Shown: positions 32,339 to 43,329, counted from the first letter of the stretch. The stretch is DNA of 62,471 bases from Oscillospiraceae bacterium (GCA_017466885.1 JAFTTH010000034.1:1-62471), one strand, 5' to 3'. Numbers and translations: made by a program. Notes: a model not told the origin generated them from the sequence alone.

Positions 32339-33244
32339 TCAGGATAATTGAGAGGAGAAAAACCGATTGGCATTGTCAAAGAAGATTCCATCGGCAAGCT
32401 CCTTATTTTCGTGTATACAAATCGCCTCATAAAGGGCGGCAAGACCGGCGGCATTGGGGTACACCGTTTGATCCGAGCCGTCAAAATCGCCTCCGAGGCA
32501 AAGCTGCTTTTCCCCGCCCAGCCGACAGATATGCCGGATATGGGCAAGAAGCCGCTCTGTTCCCTCCCCTTCGCCCACAAAAGGACGATGGAAGTTCAAC
32601 CCGATCAAACCACCGGCATTGAGAATGGCGCGGAGCTGATCGTCCGTTAAATTGCGGGGATGTGGACAGATGGCATCCGCATTGGAGTGGGTTGCAACGA
32701 AGGGCTTTGTAGCCCGCTCCGCAACCGACCAAAATCCCGCCCGGGACAGATGAGAAACATCAGCAATGATCCCCTCCCTTTCGCAGGCAGAAAGGACCTC
32801 CAATCCGAAGGGCTTCAAAGGCAGATCGGGAGAAAGAGCACCATACCCCAACTCACACTCGCCATTCCAGGTAAAGGTTAGAAGCTTTACACCGAGTGAA
32901 GCAATCCTTCCGACCCGTTCTATCCTGCCGTCTAGAGCAGCACCGCCCTCCACCGAGAGAAATCCGGCAATCTTCCGCTCTGAAAAGGCCTTTTCCGCAT
33001 CCTCCATTGAGGTGCACAAGGAGATCCATTTCTGCTGGGAAAGAAGTGTTTCCCGCTGGGCAAGAAAATGGCGGTAGGCGGCCTCTCCCCGGAGTTCATC
33101 AGGGATAAAGGTAGCGAAAACCTGGGCCCGTCGGGGAAAATCATCCCCCGGAACCGGGTAAATCCCCAAGGTGGGATCGCTGGCGGGAATCGACCGGGCA
33201 AGACACTCGGTCAGGGTATCACAATGCAGATCAAAAAGCTCCAT
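32339..33244 (-). CDS. Membrane dipeptidase family (M19) metallopeptidase
   Basis: 301 residues, a TIM-barrel renal-dipeptidase homologue. Zn ligands: the His-x-Asp in FDLHCDTLTE, a Glu in LSVEGGAAL, and two His in D-V-S-H-L-S and ATHSNADAI, then C-L-G-G-D-F-D-G-S late. There is no signal peptide, so it is probably cytoplasmic, cleaving dipeptides including D-amino acid ones. It is in the same run as rnhB/yraN (upstream) and thrC (downstream). Confidence 0.93.
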   Translation of the reverse strand: MELFDLHCDTLTECLARSIPASDPTLGIYPVPGDDFPRRAQVFATFIPDELRGEAAYRHFLAQRETLLSQQKWISLCTSMEDAEKAFSERKIAGFLSVEGGAALDGRIERVGRIASLGVKLLTFTWNGECELGYGALSPDLPLKPFGLEVLSACEREGIIADVSHLSRAGFWSVAERATKPFVATHSNADAICPHPRNLTDDQLRAILNAGGLIGLNFHRPFVGEGEGTERLLAHIRHICRLGGEKQLCLGGDFDGSDQTVYPNAAGLAALYEAICIHENKELADGIFFDNANRFFSSQLS

Positions 33245-33273
33245 ACAACCGCCCCTTTGTCAAGGATTTTCCT

Positions 33274-33696
33274 TTACAGCGGAATATTCTCCATTGGTTC
33301 TGCATCAAAGGCACCCTCCGTATGGCGGAGGAGGAGTTTCCCCTCCTCTTTTGCCGGACGGATGATCTCAACCAGATCAAACCGGGGCTGGAGCTGGGTT
33401 GGATTTTCCAAAAGATAGACCCACGCTGTTTGGGTCAGCCGAAGCCGTTTTTTCCGGTCCACAGCCTCCGCAGGAGAACAGAGATACCCCTCTGTGCGGA
33501 GCTTTACCTCCGCAAATACAATAAATTCCTCCCACTGGGCGATTATGTCTATCTCCCCGAAGCGGCTATGAAAATTCCGGTCGAGGATTTGGTAGCCCTT
33601 CCGGGCAAGATACCGGGCGGCAAGCTCTTCTCCGGCGTACCCTCGCTTTTTATTGGCTTCGGTATCGGCACCTGCCATCCTCTTCCCTGCTTTCAT
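33274..33696 (-). CDS. yraN: YraN/UPF0102 family nuclease-like protein
   Basis: 140 residues. Restriction-endonuclease-like core: GEELAARYLARKGYQIL, then N-F-H-S-R-F-G-E-I-D-I-I with the E-x-D pair and F-V-E-V-K-type F-A-E-V-K-L-R. It overlaps rnhB by 4 bp, the widespread yraN-rnhB pairing. It is probably a Holliday-junction or DNA nuclease-like protein; the exact role is unknown. Confidence 0.93.
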   Translation of the reverse strand: MKAGKRMAGADTEANKKRGYAGEELAARYLARKGYQILDRNFHSRFGEIDIIAQWEEFIVFAEVKLRTEGYLCSPAEAVDRKKRLRLTQTAWVYLLENPTQLQPRFDLVEIIRPAKEEGKLLLRHTEGAFDAEPMENIPL

Positions 33697-34301
33697 CGGC
33701 CGAGATCGGCTTTTTTCAGGAAGCTCATCCGGTGAATCGGAGAAGGTCCAAACTCCCGGAGACGCTCATAATGCAGCTTGGTTCCGTAGCCCTTGTGTTT
33801 TTCAAAGGCATATTGGGGGTAGGCTTCGGCCATCCGGAGCATATACCGGTCCCGGGCGACCTTGGCCAAAATAGAGGCCGCCGCCACGCTCTGGCACCGG
33901 GCATCCCCCTTGATGATCCATTCCGCTGGGATGGAAAGCTCGGGAAGGCGGTTTCCGTCAATTAATGCGTAATCCGCCGGGGGGTCCAGCTGCTCCACGC
34001 TCCGGCGCATGGCAAGCATTGCCGCATTGAGAATATTGATCTGCTCAATCTCAGCAACGTCCGCCGCCGCAATGGCAAAGGCCACCGCTTGCTCCCGAAT
34101 CAGGTCAAACAGCACTTCGCGTTTCTTTTCAGTCAGCTTTTTGGAATCATCCAGCCCGGGAATCTCGATCCCCTCCGGCAGAATAACAGCAGCCGCAAAA
34201 ACCGGGCCGGCCAAGGGGCCGCGTCCCGCTTCGTCCACACCGCAGATCAGGCGTTTTCCCTGACGGCGGAGGGTATCTTCAAAGGGTTCAAAGGCAGCCA
34301 T
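33693..34301 (-). CDS. rnhB: Ribonuclease HII
   Basis: 202 residues. CGVDEAGRGPLAGPV with catalytic Asp-Glu, a third Asp in A-L-I-D-G-N, and SVAAASILAKVARD. It removes RNA or single ribonucleotides from DNA-RNA hybrids. GGAGG is 5 nt before ATG. It is between the methyltransferase and yraN genes. Confidence 0.97.
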   Translation of the reverse strand: MAAFEPFEDTLRRQGKRLICGVDEAGRGPLAGPVFAAAVILPEGIEIPGLDDSKKLTEKKREVLFDLIREQAVAFAIAAADVAEIEQINILNAAMLAMRRSVEQLDPPADYALIDGNRLPELSIPAEWIIKGDARCQSVAAASILAKVARDRYMLRMAEAYPQYAFEKHKGYGTKLHYERLREFGPSPIHRMSFLKKADLGR

Positions 34302-34331
34302 AGGTGCCTCCTTTCAAGGATTGTCCCACAT

Positions 34332-35093
34332 TCATTCCGGTTTGACTGCACGGGTCGCCCAAAAGGTGGGGGCGCCCATCTCGTGCAGACGGCCGGTACC
34401 GTTGGTATCCTCGTAAATATCCGTCAGGCGAAAGCCGGCCTTCAGTTGGCCTCCGATCTGCTCCTCAACGGTATGGGAAAACTGGATTCCCCAGTCATGC
34501 TCCACGCTTTTGCGGAACAGCTCCTCATCAGAAAGAGGATCAAAGGGCAGGCGGTTGACAACAGTCAGCTCATCGTCATCAAACAGATAGTTAAAGCCAT
34601 TATCCAGACCGCTCAGGAGGATTCCGCCGGGTCGAAGCACCCGAAAGCACTCCTTCCACACCGATAAAACATCCTTAATATAACAATTCGAGACGGGGTG
34701 GAAAATCAAATCAAAGACAGCGTCGGCAAAGGGAAGCGGTTTTGTCATATCCGCCCGGACAAGCTCGATGGAATAACCTTCTCTGCCGGCAATCTCTTCC
34801 TCCCGCTTCAGCTGGCTCTCCGAATAATCCAGCACCGTGCACTTTCCGCCAAGGATAGAAAAGACAGGCATCTGCTGGCCTCCTCCGGAGGCAAGTCCCA
34901 GGATTTTCGCCCCCGAAAGAGGACAAAACCAATCCTTCGGGACAGGCTTGGTGGGTGTTAGCAAAACGCTCCACTCCCCTTTTCGAACCAGTTCGGCCGC
35001 CTGGGGAGAGATGGGAATTCCCCACTCCCAGCCTTCTTCATTCCACCGGTCAAAGACTTTGGAATTGATTTCTGTATAATTTTGGTCAGCCAT
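34332..35093 (-). CDS. Class I SAM-dependent methyltransferase
   Basis: 253 residues from ATG 35093 (AAAGGAG upstream). The open frame reaches to 35201 but that part overlaps ylqF. SAM site: I-L-G-L-A-S-G-G-G-Q-Q-M-P (G-x-G-x-G-like), acidic Asp in TVLDYSES, and F-D-L-I-F-H-P-V-S in motif II. The methyl acceptor is unknown. It is 5 bp after ylqF, so translationally linked to ribosome maturation genes. Confidence 0.9.
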   Translation of the reverse strand: MADQNYTEINSKVFDRWNEEGWEWGIPISPQAAELVRKGEWSVLLTPTKPVPKDWFCPLSGAKILGLASGGGQQMPVFSILGGKCTVLDYSESQLKREEEIAGREGYSIELVRADMTKPLPFADAVFDLIFHPVSNCYIKDVLSVWKECFRVLRPGGILLSGLDNGFNYLFDDDELTVVNRLPFDPLSDEELFRKSVEHDWGIQFSHTVEEQIGGQLKAGFRLTDIYEDTNGTGRLHEMGAPTFWATRAVKPE

Positions 35094-35097
35094 CCCG

Positions 35098-35973
35098 TCA
35101 CACTCCTTTGGGAGGTGTTTCCAGGGTGATCCGTCCCAACATTCCGCCCCGGAACTCATCCAGAACGGCGCCGGCGGCACGCTCGGTATTGAGCCGCCCA
35201 CCCGACATCAGCATTCCTCGCGCCCGGGCAACCCCCTCCAGAAGATCATAGCCATCGGCATATTCCTCCGGATCAATCCGGTATCGCTCGGTCAACCGCT
35301 GAGGATATTCTTCCTTCAACAGCTCCAAAAGACGCATTGCAAGATATTCCACATCCAGGATCTGGTCTTTTACCGCGCCGGTAAAGGCCAGCCGTTCCCC
35401 GATGGTTTGATCGTCAAACTTATGCCACAAAATGCCCGGCATATCCAAAAGCTCAAAGCCGGTTCCGGCATCCACCCACTGGATCCCCCGGGTAACGCCC
35501 GGACGGTCCTCTGTACGGGTTCGTTTTCCCGAGGCAACCCGATTGATAAAGGAGGATTTCCCCACATTGGGGATCCCCACTACCATCATCCGGATGGGCT
35601 GGCCTGCCATTCCCTTGGCTTTCCGCCGTTCCAGCTCGTCCGATAGGGCAGCGGTTACTGCGGCAAACAATTTATTCAGGCCCTTCCCGCTTTTACAGTC
35701 TGCGGCAAATGCCTGGGTTCCCCGTCCTGCAAAATATTCGATCCACCGGGCGGTGATATTTTCATCCGCGTAATCGGCTTTATTAAGGAGGATAACCCTC
35801 TTTTTTCTGCCGCAGAGACGGGAAATATCCGGGTTTGCGCTGGAAAAAGGGATCCGTGCATCCCGCAGCTCAATGACCACGTCCACCAGCGGCAGGTATT
35901 TGGAGATCATCCGTTCTGTTTTTGCCATATGGCCGGGAAACCATTGGATATTATTCTGATTCTGCTGCCCCAT
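35098..35973 (-). CDS. rbgA: Ribosome biogenesis GTPase YlqF/RbgA
   Basis: 291 residues, circularly permuted GTPase: N-K-x-D (LLNKADYAD) comes first, then the P-loop GIPNVGKSS and D-x-x-G as LLDMPG. N-terminal WFPGHMAKT is the family signature. It assists late 50S assembly, and its position near rplS and lepB is the conserved Firmicutes arrangement. Confidence 0.97.
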   Translation of the reverse strand: MGQQNQNNIQWFPGHMAKTERMISKYLPLVDVVIELRDARIPFSSANPDISRLCGRKKRVILLNKADYADENITARWIEYFAGRGTQAFAADCKSGKGLNKLFAAVTAALSDELERRKAKGMAGQPIRMMVVGIPNVGKSSFINRVASGKRTRTEDRPGVTRGIQWVDAGTGFELLDMPGILWHKFDDQTIGERLAFTGAVKDQILDVEYLAMRLLELLKEEYPQRLTERYRIDPEEYADGYDLLEGVARARGMLMSGGRLNTERAAGAVLDEFRGGMLGRITLETPPKGV

Positions 35974-36010
35974 TTCAGCGCCCCCCTTTTCTCGTCTTTG
36001 TCATTTCACA

Positions 36011-36586
36011 TTACCGCAAAACGGAAATATCCGAAATCGGGAAGATTCGAAGCACCGCCTTGCCCAAAATATACCGTTCATCAATAATGCCGATCATAGA
36101 ATCCCGGCTATCGCTGGAGTTATTCCGGTTATCCCCCATCACGAATACCTCCCCATCCTTCAATGTAAGAGGGTATTTCATGTCTCCGATCTTGGAGGGG
36201 TTGATCTTTTCCATAATGTAGGGCTCGGTGAGGACTTTGCCATCCACCGAAACGTCCCCTGTTTCCGGGTCAATAAAAACAGTCTGTCCCTCCACCGCGA
36301 TCACCCGCTTGATCAGAGAGTGGTTCATCGCATTGGGTTGGGTCACAACAACAATATCCCCGGGGGCAGGCTTGTAAAAGAGGCTGACGGTAATGACCCG
36401 ATCCTGATCCTGCAGGGTCGGCTGCATAGAGCGGCCATCCACCATTACAATACGAAACAAAAAGGTGAAGATCAGCACCACGACTGTCAGGGCAAACACG
36501 CCCGACTCCAGCCACTCATAAATCTCATTCTTTAAGGAAAAGGGTTTTTCCTGAGGCTCCTTCTTTTGAAGCTCCGGCTCAGTCAT
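36011..36586 (-). CDS. lepB: Signal peptidase I (copy 1)
   Basis: 191 residues from ATG 36586, whose ATGA overlaps the stop of the other copy; an ATG at 36604 is possible but lacks this coupling. One N-terminal membrane helix (about residues 24-45). Catalytic Ser in DGRSMQPTL, Lys in LIKRVIAVEG, box E GDNRNNSSDSR. It cleaves signal peptides outside the membrane. Confidence 0.96.
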   Translation of the reverse strand: MTEPELQKKEPQEKPFSLKNEIYEWLESGVFALTVVVLIFTFLFRIVMVDGRSMQPTLQDQDRVITVSLFYKPAPGDIVVVTQPNAMNHSLIKRVIAVEGQTVFIDPETGDVSVDGKVLTEPYIMEKINPSKIGDMKYPLTLKDGEVFVMGDNRNNSSDSRDSMIGIIDERYILGKAVLRIFPISDISVLR

Positions 36587-37167
36587 CCTTCCGATTCCTC
36601 CCATCCCAAAAATCCAAAACCGCTGATCGGAAAGAGGCGGAACACAGCCTTCCCAAGGATATATTCCTCCTTGATGATTCCGATTCCGCTATACCGGCTA
36701 TCCAGCGAGTTATTCCGGTTATCTCCCAGCACGAAAACCTCCCCTTCCCCCAGGGTCAGAGGAAACTCCATATCCCCACGGTGGGCAGGGTCGATGGGCT
36801 CGGAAATATAGGTTTCCAAAAGCTCTACACCGTCCACATAAACGACGCCGGTCTCAAAGTCAATATCCACCGTTTGGTACTCGGTGGCGATGATGCGCTT
36901 GATAATGGGCTTATGGACTGAATTCGGCTGCGTGATAACAACAATATCCCGCGGGGCAGGCTCATAAAAAAAACTGGAGAGAATGACCCGATCCTGGTGA
37001 TGGAGGGTGGGGAGCATCGAATCACCGTCCACCCCGACGATCCGGAAGATAAAGGTGAATATAAGGATCACAACCACAAGAGAGATCACAATCGATTCAG
37101 ACCACTCATAAATCTCATAAGTAGCCTTACCGACATTGATCTTCTTTTTCTTCTGCGGCTTCTCCAT
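36583..37167 (-). CDS. lepB: Signal peptidase I (copy 2)
   Basis: 194 residues from ATG 37167 (GGGGAG upstream); the frame's further extension is not coding. Lys-rich start (EKPQKKKKIN), one membrane helix, catalytic Ser in DGDSMLPTL, Lys in IIKRIIATE, and GDNRNNSLDSR. It is tandem paralogue of copy 1, clearly similar over the whole length, so a local duplication. Both keep the Ser-Lys dyad. Confidence 0.96.
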   Translation of the reverse strand: MEKPQKKKKINVGKATYEIYEWSESIVISLVVVILIFTFIFRIVGVDGDSMLPTLHHQDRVILSSFFYEPAPRDIVVITQPNSVHKPIIKRIIATEYQTVDIDFETGVVYVDGVELLETYISEPIDPAHRGDMEFPLTLGEGEVFVLGDNRNNSLDSRYSGIGIIKEEYILGKAVFRLFPISGFGFLGWEESEG

Positions 37168-37208
37168 TCTGCTCCCCCTTCCGGAAAAACTTTTTTCCAA
37201 AAAAGCAA

Positions 37209-37233
37209 AAAGGGACTTGGTTAGAGTCCCTTT
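37209..37233 (-). terminator. Terminator of rplS
   Basis: A 9-bp stem (37209-37217 with 37225-37233) lies 10 bp after the rplS stop, followed by TTTGCTTTTTT on the minus strand. lepB and later genes need read-through or another promoter. Confidence 0.75.
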
Positions 37234-37243
37234 CAGAATCGCT

Positions 37244-37588
37244 TCAGCGAATTTGCTCCTTGACTTTGGCGGCCTTACCGACTCTATCACGCAGATAATA
37301 CAGCTTGCTTCTGCGGACGCGACCCTTCCGGACAACCTCGACCTTCTCAACGTTGGGAGAATGGACCGGGAAGACTCTTTCAACACCGACACCGTAAGAC
37401 ACACGGCGGACGGTAAAGGTCTCAGCGATTCCACCGTGCTTGCGGGCAATAACAGTTCCCTCAAACATCTGGATTCTCTCACGATCGCCTTCCTTGATTC
37501 GAACAGACACTCTGACGGTATCTCCGACAGAGAATTCGGGCAGCTCTGCTTTCAGCTGACCGTCGATGATTTGCTTCAATGCATCCAT
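37244..37588 (-). CDS. rplS: 50S ribosomal protein L19
   Basis: 114 residues, normal length. [22 protein letters not shown] and [19 protein letters not shown] are typical of L19, located at the 30S-50S interface. GGAGG precedes the ATG. It is first gene of the lepB-ylqF-rnhB block. Confidence 0.98.
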   Translation of the reverse strand: MDALKQIIDGQLKAELPEFSVGDTVRVSVRIKEGDRERIQMFEGTVIARKHGGIAETFTVRRVSYGVGVERVFPVHSPNVEKVEVVRKGRVRRSKLYYLRDRVGKAAKVKEQIR

Positions 37589-37722
37589 CGTATTTCCTCC
37601 TTTTTATTTCAGACATTCATACCCGGTGCATCAGCAAAACCGGCAGAGGACTATCCGCTTTGATTCTTTGCGGTATTTCCGCAGCATCAAACCCCACCGA
37701 AAGGGCGGCGGTACACAAATGC
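37589..37722 (-). other. Untranslated leader of rplS
   Basis: About 130 nt between the promoter and the rplS start, rich in possible stems (for example near 37655-37720: GCGGAAATACCGC and CCGCCC...GGGTGG). L19 leaders that bind the protein are known in Bacillus, and this may be one. I cannot confirm a consensus fold by eye. Confidence 0.35.
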
Positions 37723-37728
37723 TAAATG

Positions 37729-37757
37729 ATTATACCATAGGACAATAAAAAATGCAA
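37729..37757 (-). promoter_or_regulatory. Promoter of rplS
   Basis: On the minus strand TTGCAT (37752-37757), 17-nt spacer, TATAAT (37729-37734). From 37758 to 37872 the intergenic region is AT-rich and I see no gene. Confidence 0.8.
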
Positions 37758-37872
37758 GTGTTTTTTGAAAGTTTTTCTCTTTTAATTTACACCAGAAAAA
37801 ACATAGAATAAGAAGATAATCTATCGTTTAAAAAAAAGACAAATTATTCCTATAAATCGCAACTTATTTCCC

Positions 37873-37934
37873 TTGACAATCGCTAATCAATTATATATGA
37901 TATTATCACGCAATAATATATCACGTGATAATAT
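37873..37934 (+). promoter_or_regulatory. Promoter and operator of the GH43 gene
   Basis: TTGACA (37873-37878), 17-nt spacer, TATGAT (37896-37901). An 11-bp inverted repeat (37900-37910 with 37924-37934) lies over the start site, and a nested perfect palindrome TATCACGTGATA (37919-37930) shares the TATCACG half-site. Three half-sites at the start point argue for a sugar-responsive repressor, not in the window. Confidence 0.65.
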
Positions 37935-37958
37935 AATATTTAGAAAGGATTTTTTATT

Positions 37959-39425
37959 ATGCATATTTTCAAAAGATCCCTATCCCTTCTTGTTGCGATC
38001 CTTCTTCTCTCAGTTTGTTTTAGCAGTTGCGCAACTCCGCCCGATCTTTCTTCCCTTCTTCTTCCCACATTCGATGCCGGAAATGTTACGATTCTGCAAA
38101 CCTCTGCCAGCCAACTGGAAAGCGGTTTTCGGGTCACCGCTACCTTTACCCTTTCCGACCAGAAGGCATCTGCTGGTATTCTGCTCAGCGAACCGGCTAA
38201 TGAAGAGGGAAAATTCAATGGTTTTTCCGCCCTCCTTTCCACCTCAACCCTTTCTCTATATACCATTTCCAACGGAGATTGGAAAGTAACTGCCACCCGA
38301 GATATTCCCGGAATTGCGCTTTCAACCCCTCTTTCCATCCGGTTAGAGCGTACCGGAAGAAACCTTCGCCTTTATTTTTTAGACGATATGGAAGGAATCA
38401 GTCCCTGGCCAGAGATTGAAATTGCCGTCCCCCCCGCCGAAACGATTATGCATACCTCCTTTGTCGACTGTTCAAAAAAAGCTTCCTCCTGCCAGGCGCT
38501 GGATGTTGAAACCTTTGCGGCAGAAGAAAGCGAGAATACTTTCCGCAATCCGGTGGATCTCTTCTTTGCAGACCCCGAAGTATTATACCATGATGGGACC
38601 TATTACCTTTACGGAACTGGCGGCGCCGGATATACTGTAAAAACCTCCACTGATTTAGTGAACTGGAGCGCCGGCACACTATGTATGGAGCAAGGGGCCT
38701 GGGGATTCCAGCATAATTACTGGGCACCCGATATTGAATACATAGACGGTAAGTTCTATATGGTCTGCTCAATTAACGAGCATTTGGGCTTTGCTGTTGC
38801 CGACTCCCCTCTTGGGCCCTTTATCCCCATGGAAAACTATCTTTTTGAAAAGACCATTGACGGACACATTTTTGTGGATGACAACGGAGAAATTTATTTG
38901 TATTACGTTTCCTGGCGAGAGGGACATTCCTACGGAATCTACGGATGCAAGATAGACCGCGAAACAATGGCCCCCGACCTTTCCACCGAAAAACTTATTA
39001 TTGAGCCGGAAGAAACCTGGGAAAAATATGACAAAAACGAAAATCAATACTATGGTGTAACCGAAGGCCCTTATATGATCAAACACAAAGGCAAATATTA
39101 TCTGACCTACTCCGGCAGTGATTATAGAAGCAAAAATTACGCCGTTGGATATGCAGTATCCGACTCTCCTTTGGGAGATTTCCAAAAGCATGACGGGAAC
39201 CCCATTATGATTGGAAATAGCACCATCGCTGGAACGGCGCACCACTCTTTTGTGACAATGCCCTCCGGTAATCTTTACATCGTCTACCATTGCCACGATA
39301 ATCCCTGGGCAATGACGACCCGTTTTACCTGCATTGGCCCGGCCCGCTTCGCCCCCACCGAATCTGGTATCGACCGGTTGGAAGCCTGGCCTCCCTCCTT
39401 TGTATTTCAGGAAATTCCGAAATAA
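37959..39425 (+). CDS. Exported family 43 glycoside hydrolase lipoprotein
   Basis: 488 residues. Signal peptide with lipobox-like F-S-S-C (Cys24). Residues about 30-180 form an all-beta domain resembling a carbohydrate-binding/laminin-G-like sandwich. Residues about 190-488 form the five-bladed propeller: NPVDLFFADPEV (catalytic Asp), YWAPDIEY (pKa-modulating Asp), VTEGPYM (catalytic Glu) and repeated D-G-x-Y-Y-L-Y blades. It is likely a surface arabinanase, arabinofuranosidase or xylosidase feeding the cytoplasmic GH51 and GH3 enzymes. Single-gene unit with its own operator and terminator. Confidence 0.92.
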   Translation: MHIFKRSLSLLVAILLLSVCFSSCATPPDLSSLLLPTFDAGNVTILQTSASQLESGFRVTATFTLSDQKASAGILLSEPANEEGKFNGFSALLSTSTLSLYTISNGDWKVTATRDIPGIALSTPLSIRLERTGRNLRLYFLDDMEGISPWPEIEIAVPPAETIMHTSFVDCSKKASSCQALDVETFAAEESENTFRNPVDLFFADPEVLYHDGTYYLYGTGGAGYTVKTSTDLVNWSAGTLCMEQGAWGFQHNYWAPDIEYIDGKFYMVCSINEHLGFAVADSPLGPFIPMENYLFEKTIDGHIFVDDNGEIYLYYVSWREGHSYGIYGCKIDRETMAPDLSTEKLIIEPEETWEKYDKNENQYYGVTEGPYMIKHKGKYYLTYSGSDYRSKNYAVGYAVSDSPLGDFQKHDGNPIMIGNSTIAGTAHHSFVTMPSGNLYIVYHCHDNPWAMTTRFTCIGPARFAPTESGIDRLEAWPPSFVFQEIPK

Positions 39426-39434
39426 TTTTATAGC

Positions 39435-39474
39435 AAAAAAGGTGTCACTTAGGAATAGACGTGACACCTTTTTT
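39435..39474. terminator. Strong terminator after GH43
   Basis: A 14-bp perfect stem (39435-39448 with 39461-39474) with A6/T6 ends. Confidence 0.85.
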
Positions 39475-39504
39475 CTGTATCTTTCGGCATTTTATGCTCT
39501 TCAC

Positions 39505-39534
39505 TTGACAAGACAGGGCAATTTCCGATATAAT
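39505..39534 (+). promoter_or_regulatory. Promoter of the DUF4870/lipid kinase genes
   Basis: TTGACA (39505-39510), 18-nt spacer, TATAAT (39529-39534). Confidence 0.7.
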
Positions 39535-39577
39535 GAAACGTGGAGCGTTTATCGACATTCTTTTGAGGAGGCTTGTT

Positions 39578-40081
39578 ATGCAGTATTGTCCTCATTGTAC
39601 CAGTCCGGCGGAAGACGATGAAAAGTTCTGCGCCACCTGCGGCAATATACTTCCCCCAACTGACCACGTTACCCGACGATATGCGAACGATTCCCGTCCT
39701 CATGATTCCACCAACCGGATGGATCCGGAGGATATCGCCCGGCATAAGAGTCTGGCGGCCATCGCTTATCTGATTCCCTTCTTCCCGCTGCTGGCCGAGC
39801 CCAACTCCGGGTATGTCCGCTACCATGTCAACCAGGGATTGCTTCTGTTTTTCACTTTTTTGATTTCTTCTCTCTGCGTTTTGGTGGTCTCTGCCCTTTT
39901 GGCACTGATCCCCGTCTTTGGATGGCTGATGCTCGCTCTGCTTCTGATGGGCCATGCTGTCGGATTTTTGGTAGCGTTTCTTTTGGGGATCTCCCATGCT
40001 ATCCGGGGCAAAGCGCTGGGCCTTCCGCTGATCGGCAAGCGACGGATCATCCACGAGGAGCCCTATTATCCCAATCGATAA
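39578..40081 (+). CDS. Zinc-ribbon DUF4870-type membrane protein
   Basis: 167 residues from ATG 39578 (GGAGG 6 nt upstream; a reading from 39533 begins in the -10). A zinc ribbon (YCPHCTSPAEDDEKFCATCG, Cys pairs at about 4/7 and 19/22) is followed by a polar linker and about three membrane helices with V-R-Y-H-V-N-Q-G-L-L-L-F, the DUF4870 hallmark. Function is unknown. It lies 43 bp ahead of the lipid kinase gene and is probably cotranscribed. Confidence 0.88.
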   Translation: MQYCPHCTSPAEDDEKFCATCGNILPPTDHVTRRYANDSRPHDSTNRMDPEDIARHKSLAAIAYLIPFFPLLAEPNSGYVRYHVNQGLLLFFTFLISSLCVLVVSALLALIPVFGWLMLALLLMGHAVGFLVAFLLGISHAIRGKALGLPLIGKRRIIHEEPYYPNR

Positions 40082-40124
40082 AACCTGACTGACGATAGAA
40101 ATGAGAAAAGGAAGGGCAAGCTGA

Positions 40125-41069
40125 ATGAGATATGTTTTCATCCTCAACCCCAAGGCCGGCAAGGGAGCCGCTGAACAGATCCTTTATCCCCGTCTGACGG
40201 AATATCTTGAAAAAAGCGGTTTGGAATGGGCCATTCATCGCACCGAATACCGGGGACACGCTGAGGCGCTGGCCCGGGAGGAGGCAATGAAGGGCGACCC
40301 TGTCCGGATCTATGCCTGCGGTGGAGACGGCACCCTTAACGAGGTCTGTTCCGGCGCATTTCCCCACCCCAATGCGGCTGTGGGCGTGATTCCCTGCGGC
40401 TCTGGAAACGATTACATCAAAAGCTTTCCCGGCAATTATGATGATTTGGATGCACAGATCAACGCCCAAGAAGTGCAGGCGGATATGATTGCCACAGATA
40501 AAGGCTATTCTGCCGGCGTTGCCTCGGTGGGATTTGATGCCGAGGTCGGCTTCAATATGACCAAGTTCAAGCGGTTTGTTCCCGGAAATACGGCTTACTA
40601 TCTTTCCGTTCTCTACTGCCTGATCTCAAAAACAAAGAACCGTTATACCTTAAATATTGACGGAGAACGCTTCCAGGAGGTCTTCCTTCTGACTGCCATT
40701 GGAAACACCTCCTATTACGGCGGACAGTTCAAGGCCCTCCCCTATGCTGTTACAGATGATGGGAAGCTGGAGGTTGTTGCCGTCCGGAAGCTATCCCGGA
40801 TCAAGTTTTTGAAATTCCTTAAAATCTATACTGCCGGACACCATCTGGAGGATGAGGCCCTCAAGCCTTACATTATTTACCGGCAGGCTACAGAGGTCAC
40901 CGTTTCGGGCGAGGATCCCCTTGCCATCAACCGGGACGGCGAGATCACCCGTTCCCGGGAGGCCACCTTCCGAATCCTTCCCCTTGCATTCCGGTTCCTC
41001 CAGCCTACCGGCGGCAGCTCCGCACCGGTTTGCGCAGAGGAAGAGAAGGAACCTGCTCTGCAACATTGA
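40125..41069 (+). CDS. Diacylglycerol/lipid kinase family protein (YegS/DgkB-like)
   Basis: 314 residues. N-P-K-A-G-K-G near the start, the nucleotide-binding CGGDGTLNEV and PCGSGNDYIK, and a late I-N-R-D-G-E. It phosphorylates a lipid, probably diacylglycerol, at the inner membrane face to feed phosphatidic acid back into phospholipid synthesis. Second gene after DUF4870, ended by its own terminator. Confidence 0.93.
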   Translation: MRYVFILNPKAGKGAAEQILYPRLTEYLEKSGLEWAIHRTEYRGHAEALAREEAMKGDPVRIYACGGDGTLNEVCSGAFPHPNAAVGVIPCGSGNDYIKSFPGNYDDLDAQINAQEVQADMIATDKGYSAGVASVGFDAEVGFNMTKFKRFVPGNTAYYLSVLYCLISKTKNRYTLNIDGERFQEVFLLTAIGNTSYYGGQFKALPYAVTDDGKLEVVAVRKLSRIKFLKFLKIYTAGHHLEDEALKPYIIYRQATEVTVSGEDPLAINRDGEITRSREATFRILPLAFRFLQPTGGSSAPVCAEEEKEPALQH

Positions 41070-41077
41070 CCACTTTT

Positions 41078-41106
41078 CCCGGACGGGTTTGACCGTCCGG
41101 GTTTTT
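41078..41106 (+). terminator. Terminator of the lipid kinase gene
   Basis: A 9-bp perfect stem (41078-41086 with 41093-41101) followed by TTTTTC. Confidence 0.85.
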
Positions 41107-41202
41107 CTTTGGGACAACCTCGAAAAACTCATAAAAGGTCTTCATCCATATCCGGGGCGTTTGTTGCAATTACCGAAATTTGTTAAATAATTTCTGCGTC
41201 CC

Positions 41203-41578
<376 letters not shown>

Positions 41579-41592
41579 TCCATTGGAGGTAG

Positions 41593-43230
<1,638 letters not shown>

Positions 43231-43251
43231 TCTGCCATAAGTGACGCACAC

Positions 43252-43289
43252 CCCCCGACAGGGCTTCGGTTCTGCCGGGGGTTCTTTTT
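43252..43289 (+). terminator. Terminator of groESL
   Basis: A 10-bp stem with one mismatch (43252-43261 with 43272-43281) followed by TTCTTTTTTT. Confidence 0.85.
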
Positions 43290-43300
43290 TTCAGATGCTC

Positions 43301-43329
43301 TTGACAATTGCAGACTATTGTGATAGTAT
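43301..43329 (+). promoter_or_regulatory. Promoter with small dyad, BlaI-type regulator operon
   Basis: TTGACA (43301-43306), 17-nt spacer, TAGTAT (43324-43329). ACTAT-TGTG-ATAGT (43314-43327) overlaps the -10 and may be the autoregulatory operator. Confidence 0.65.
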
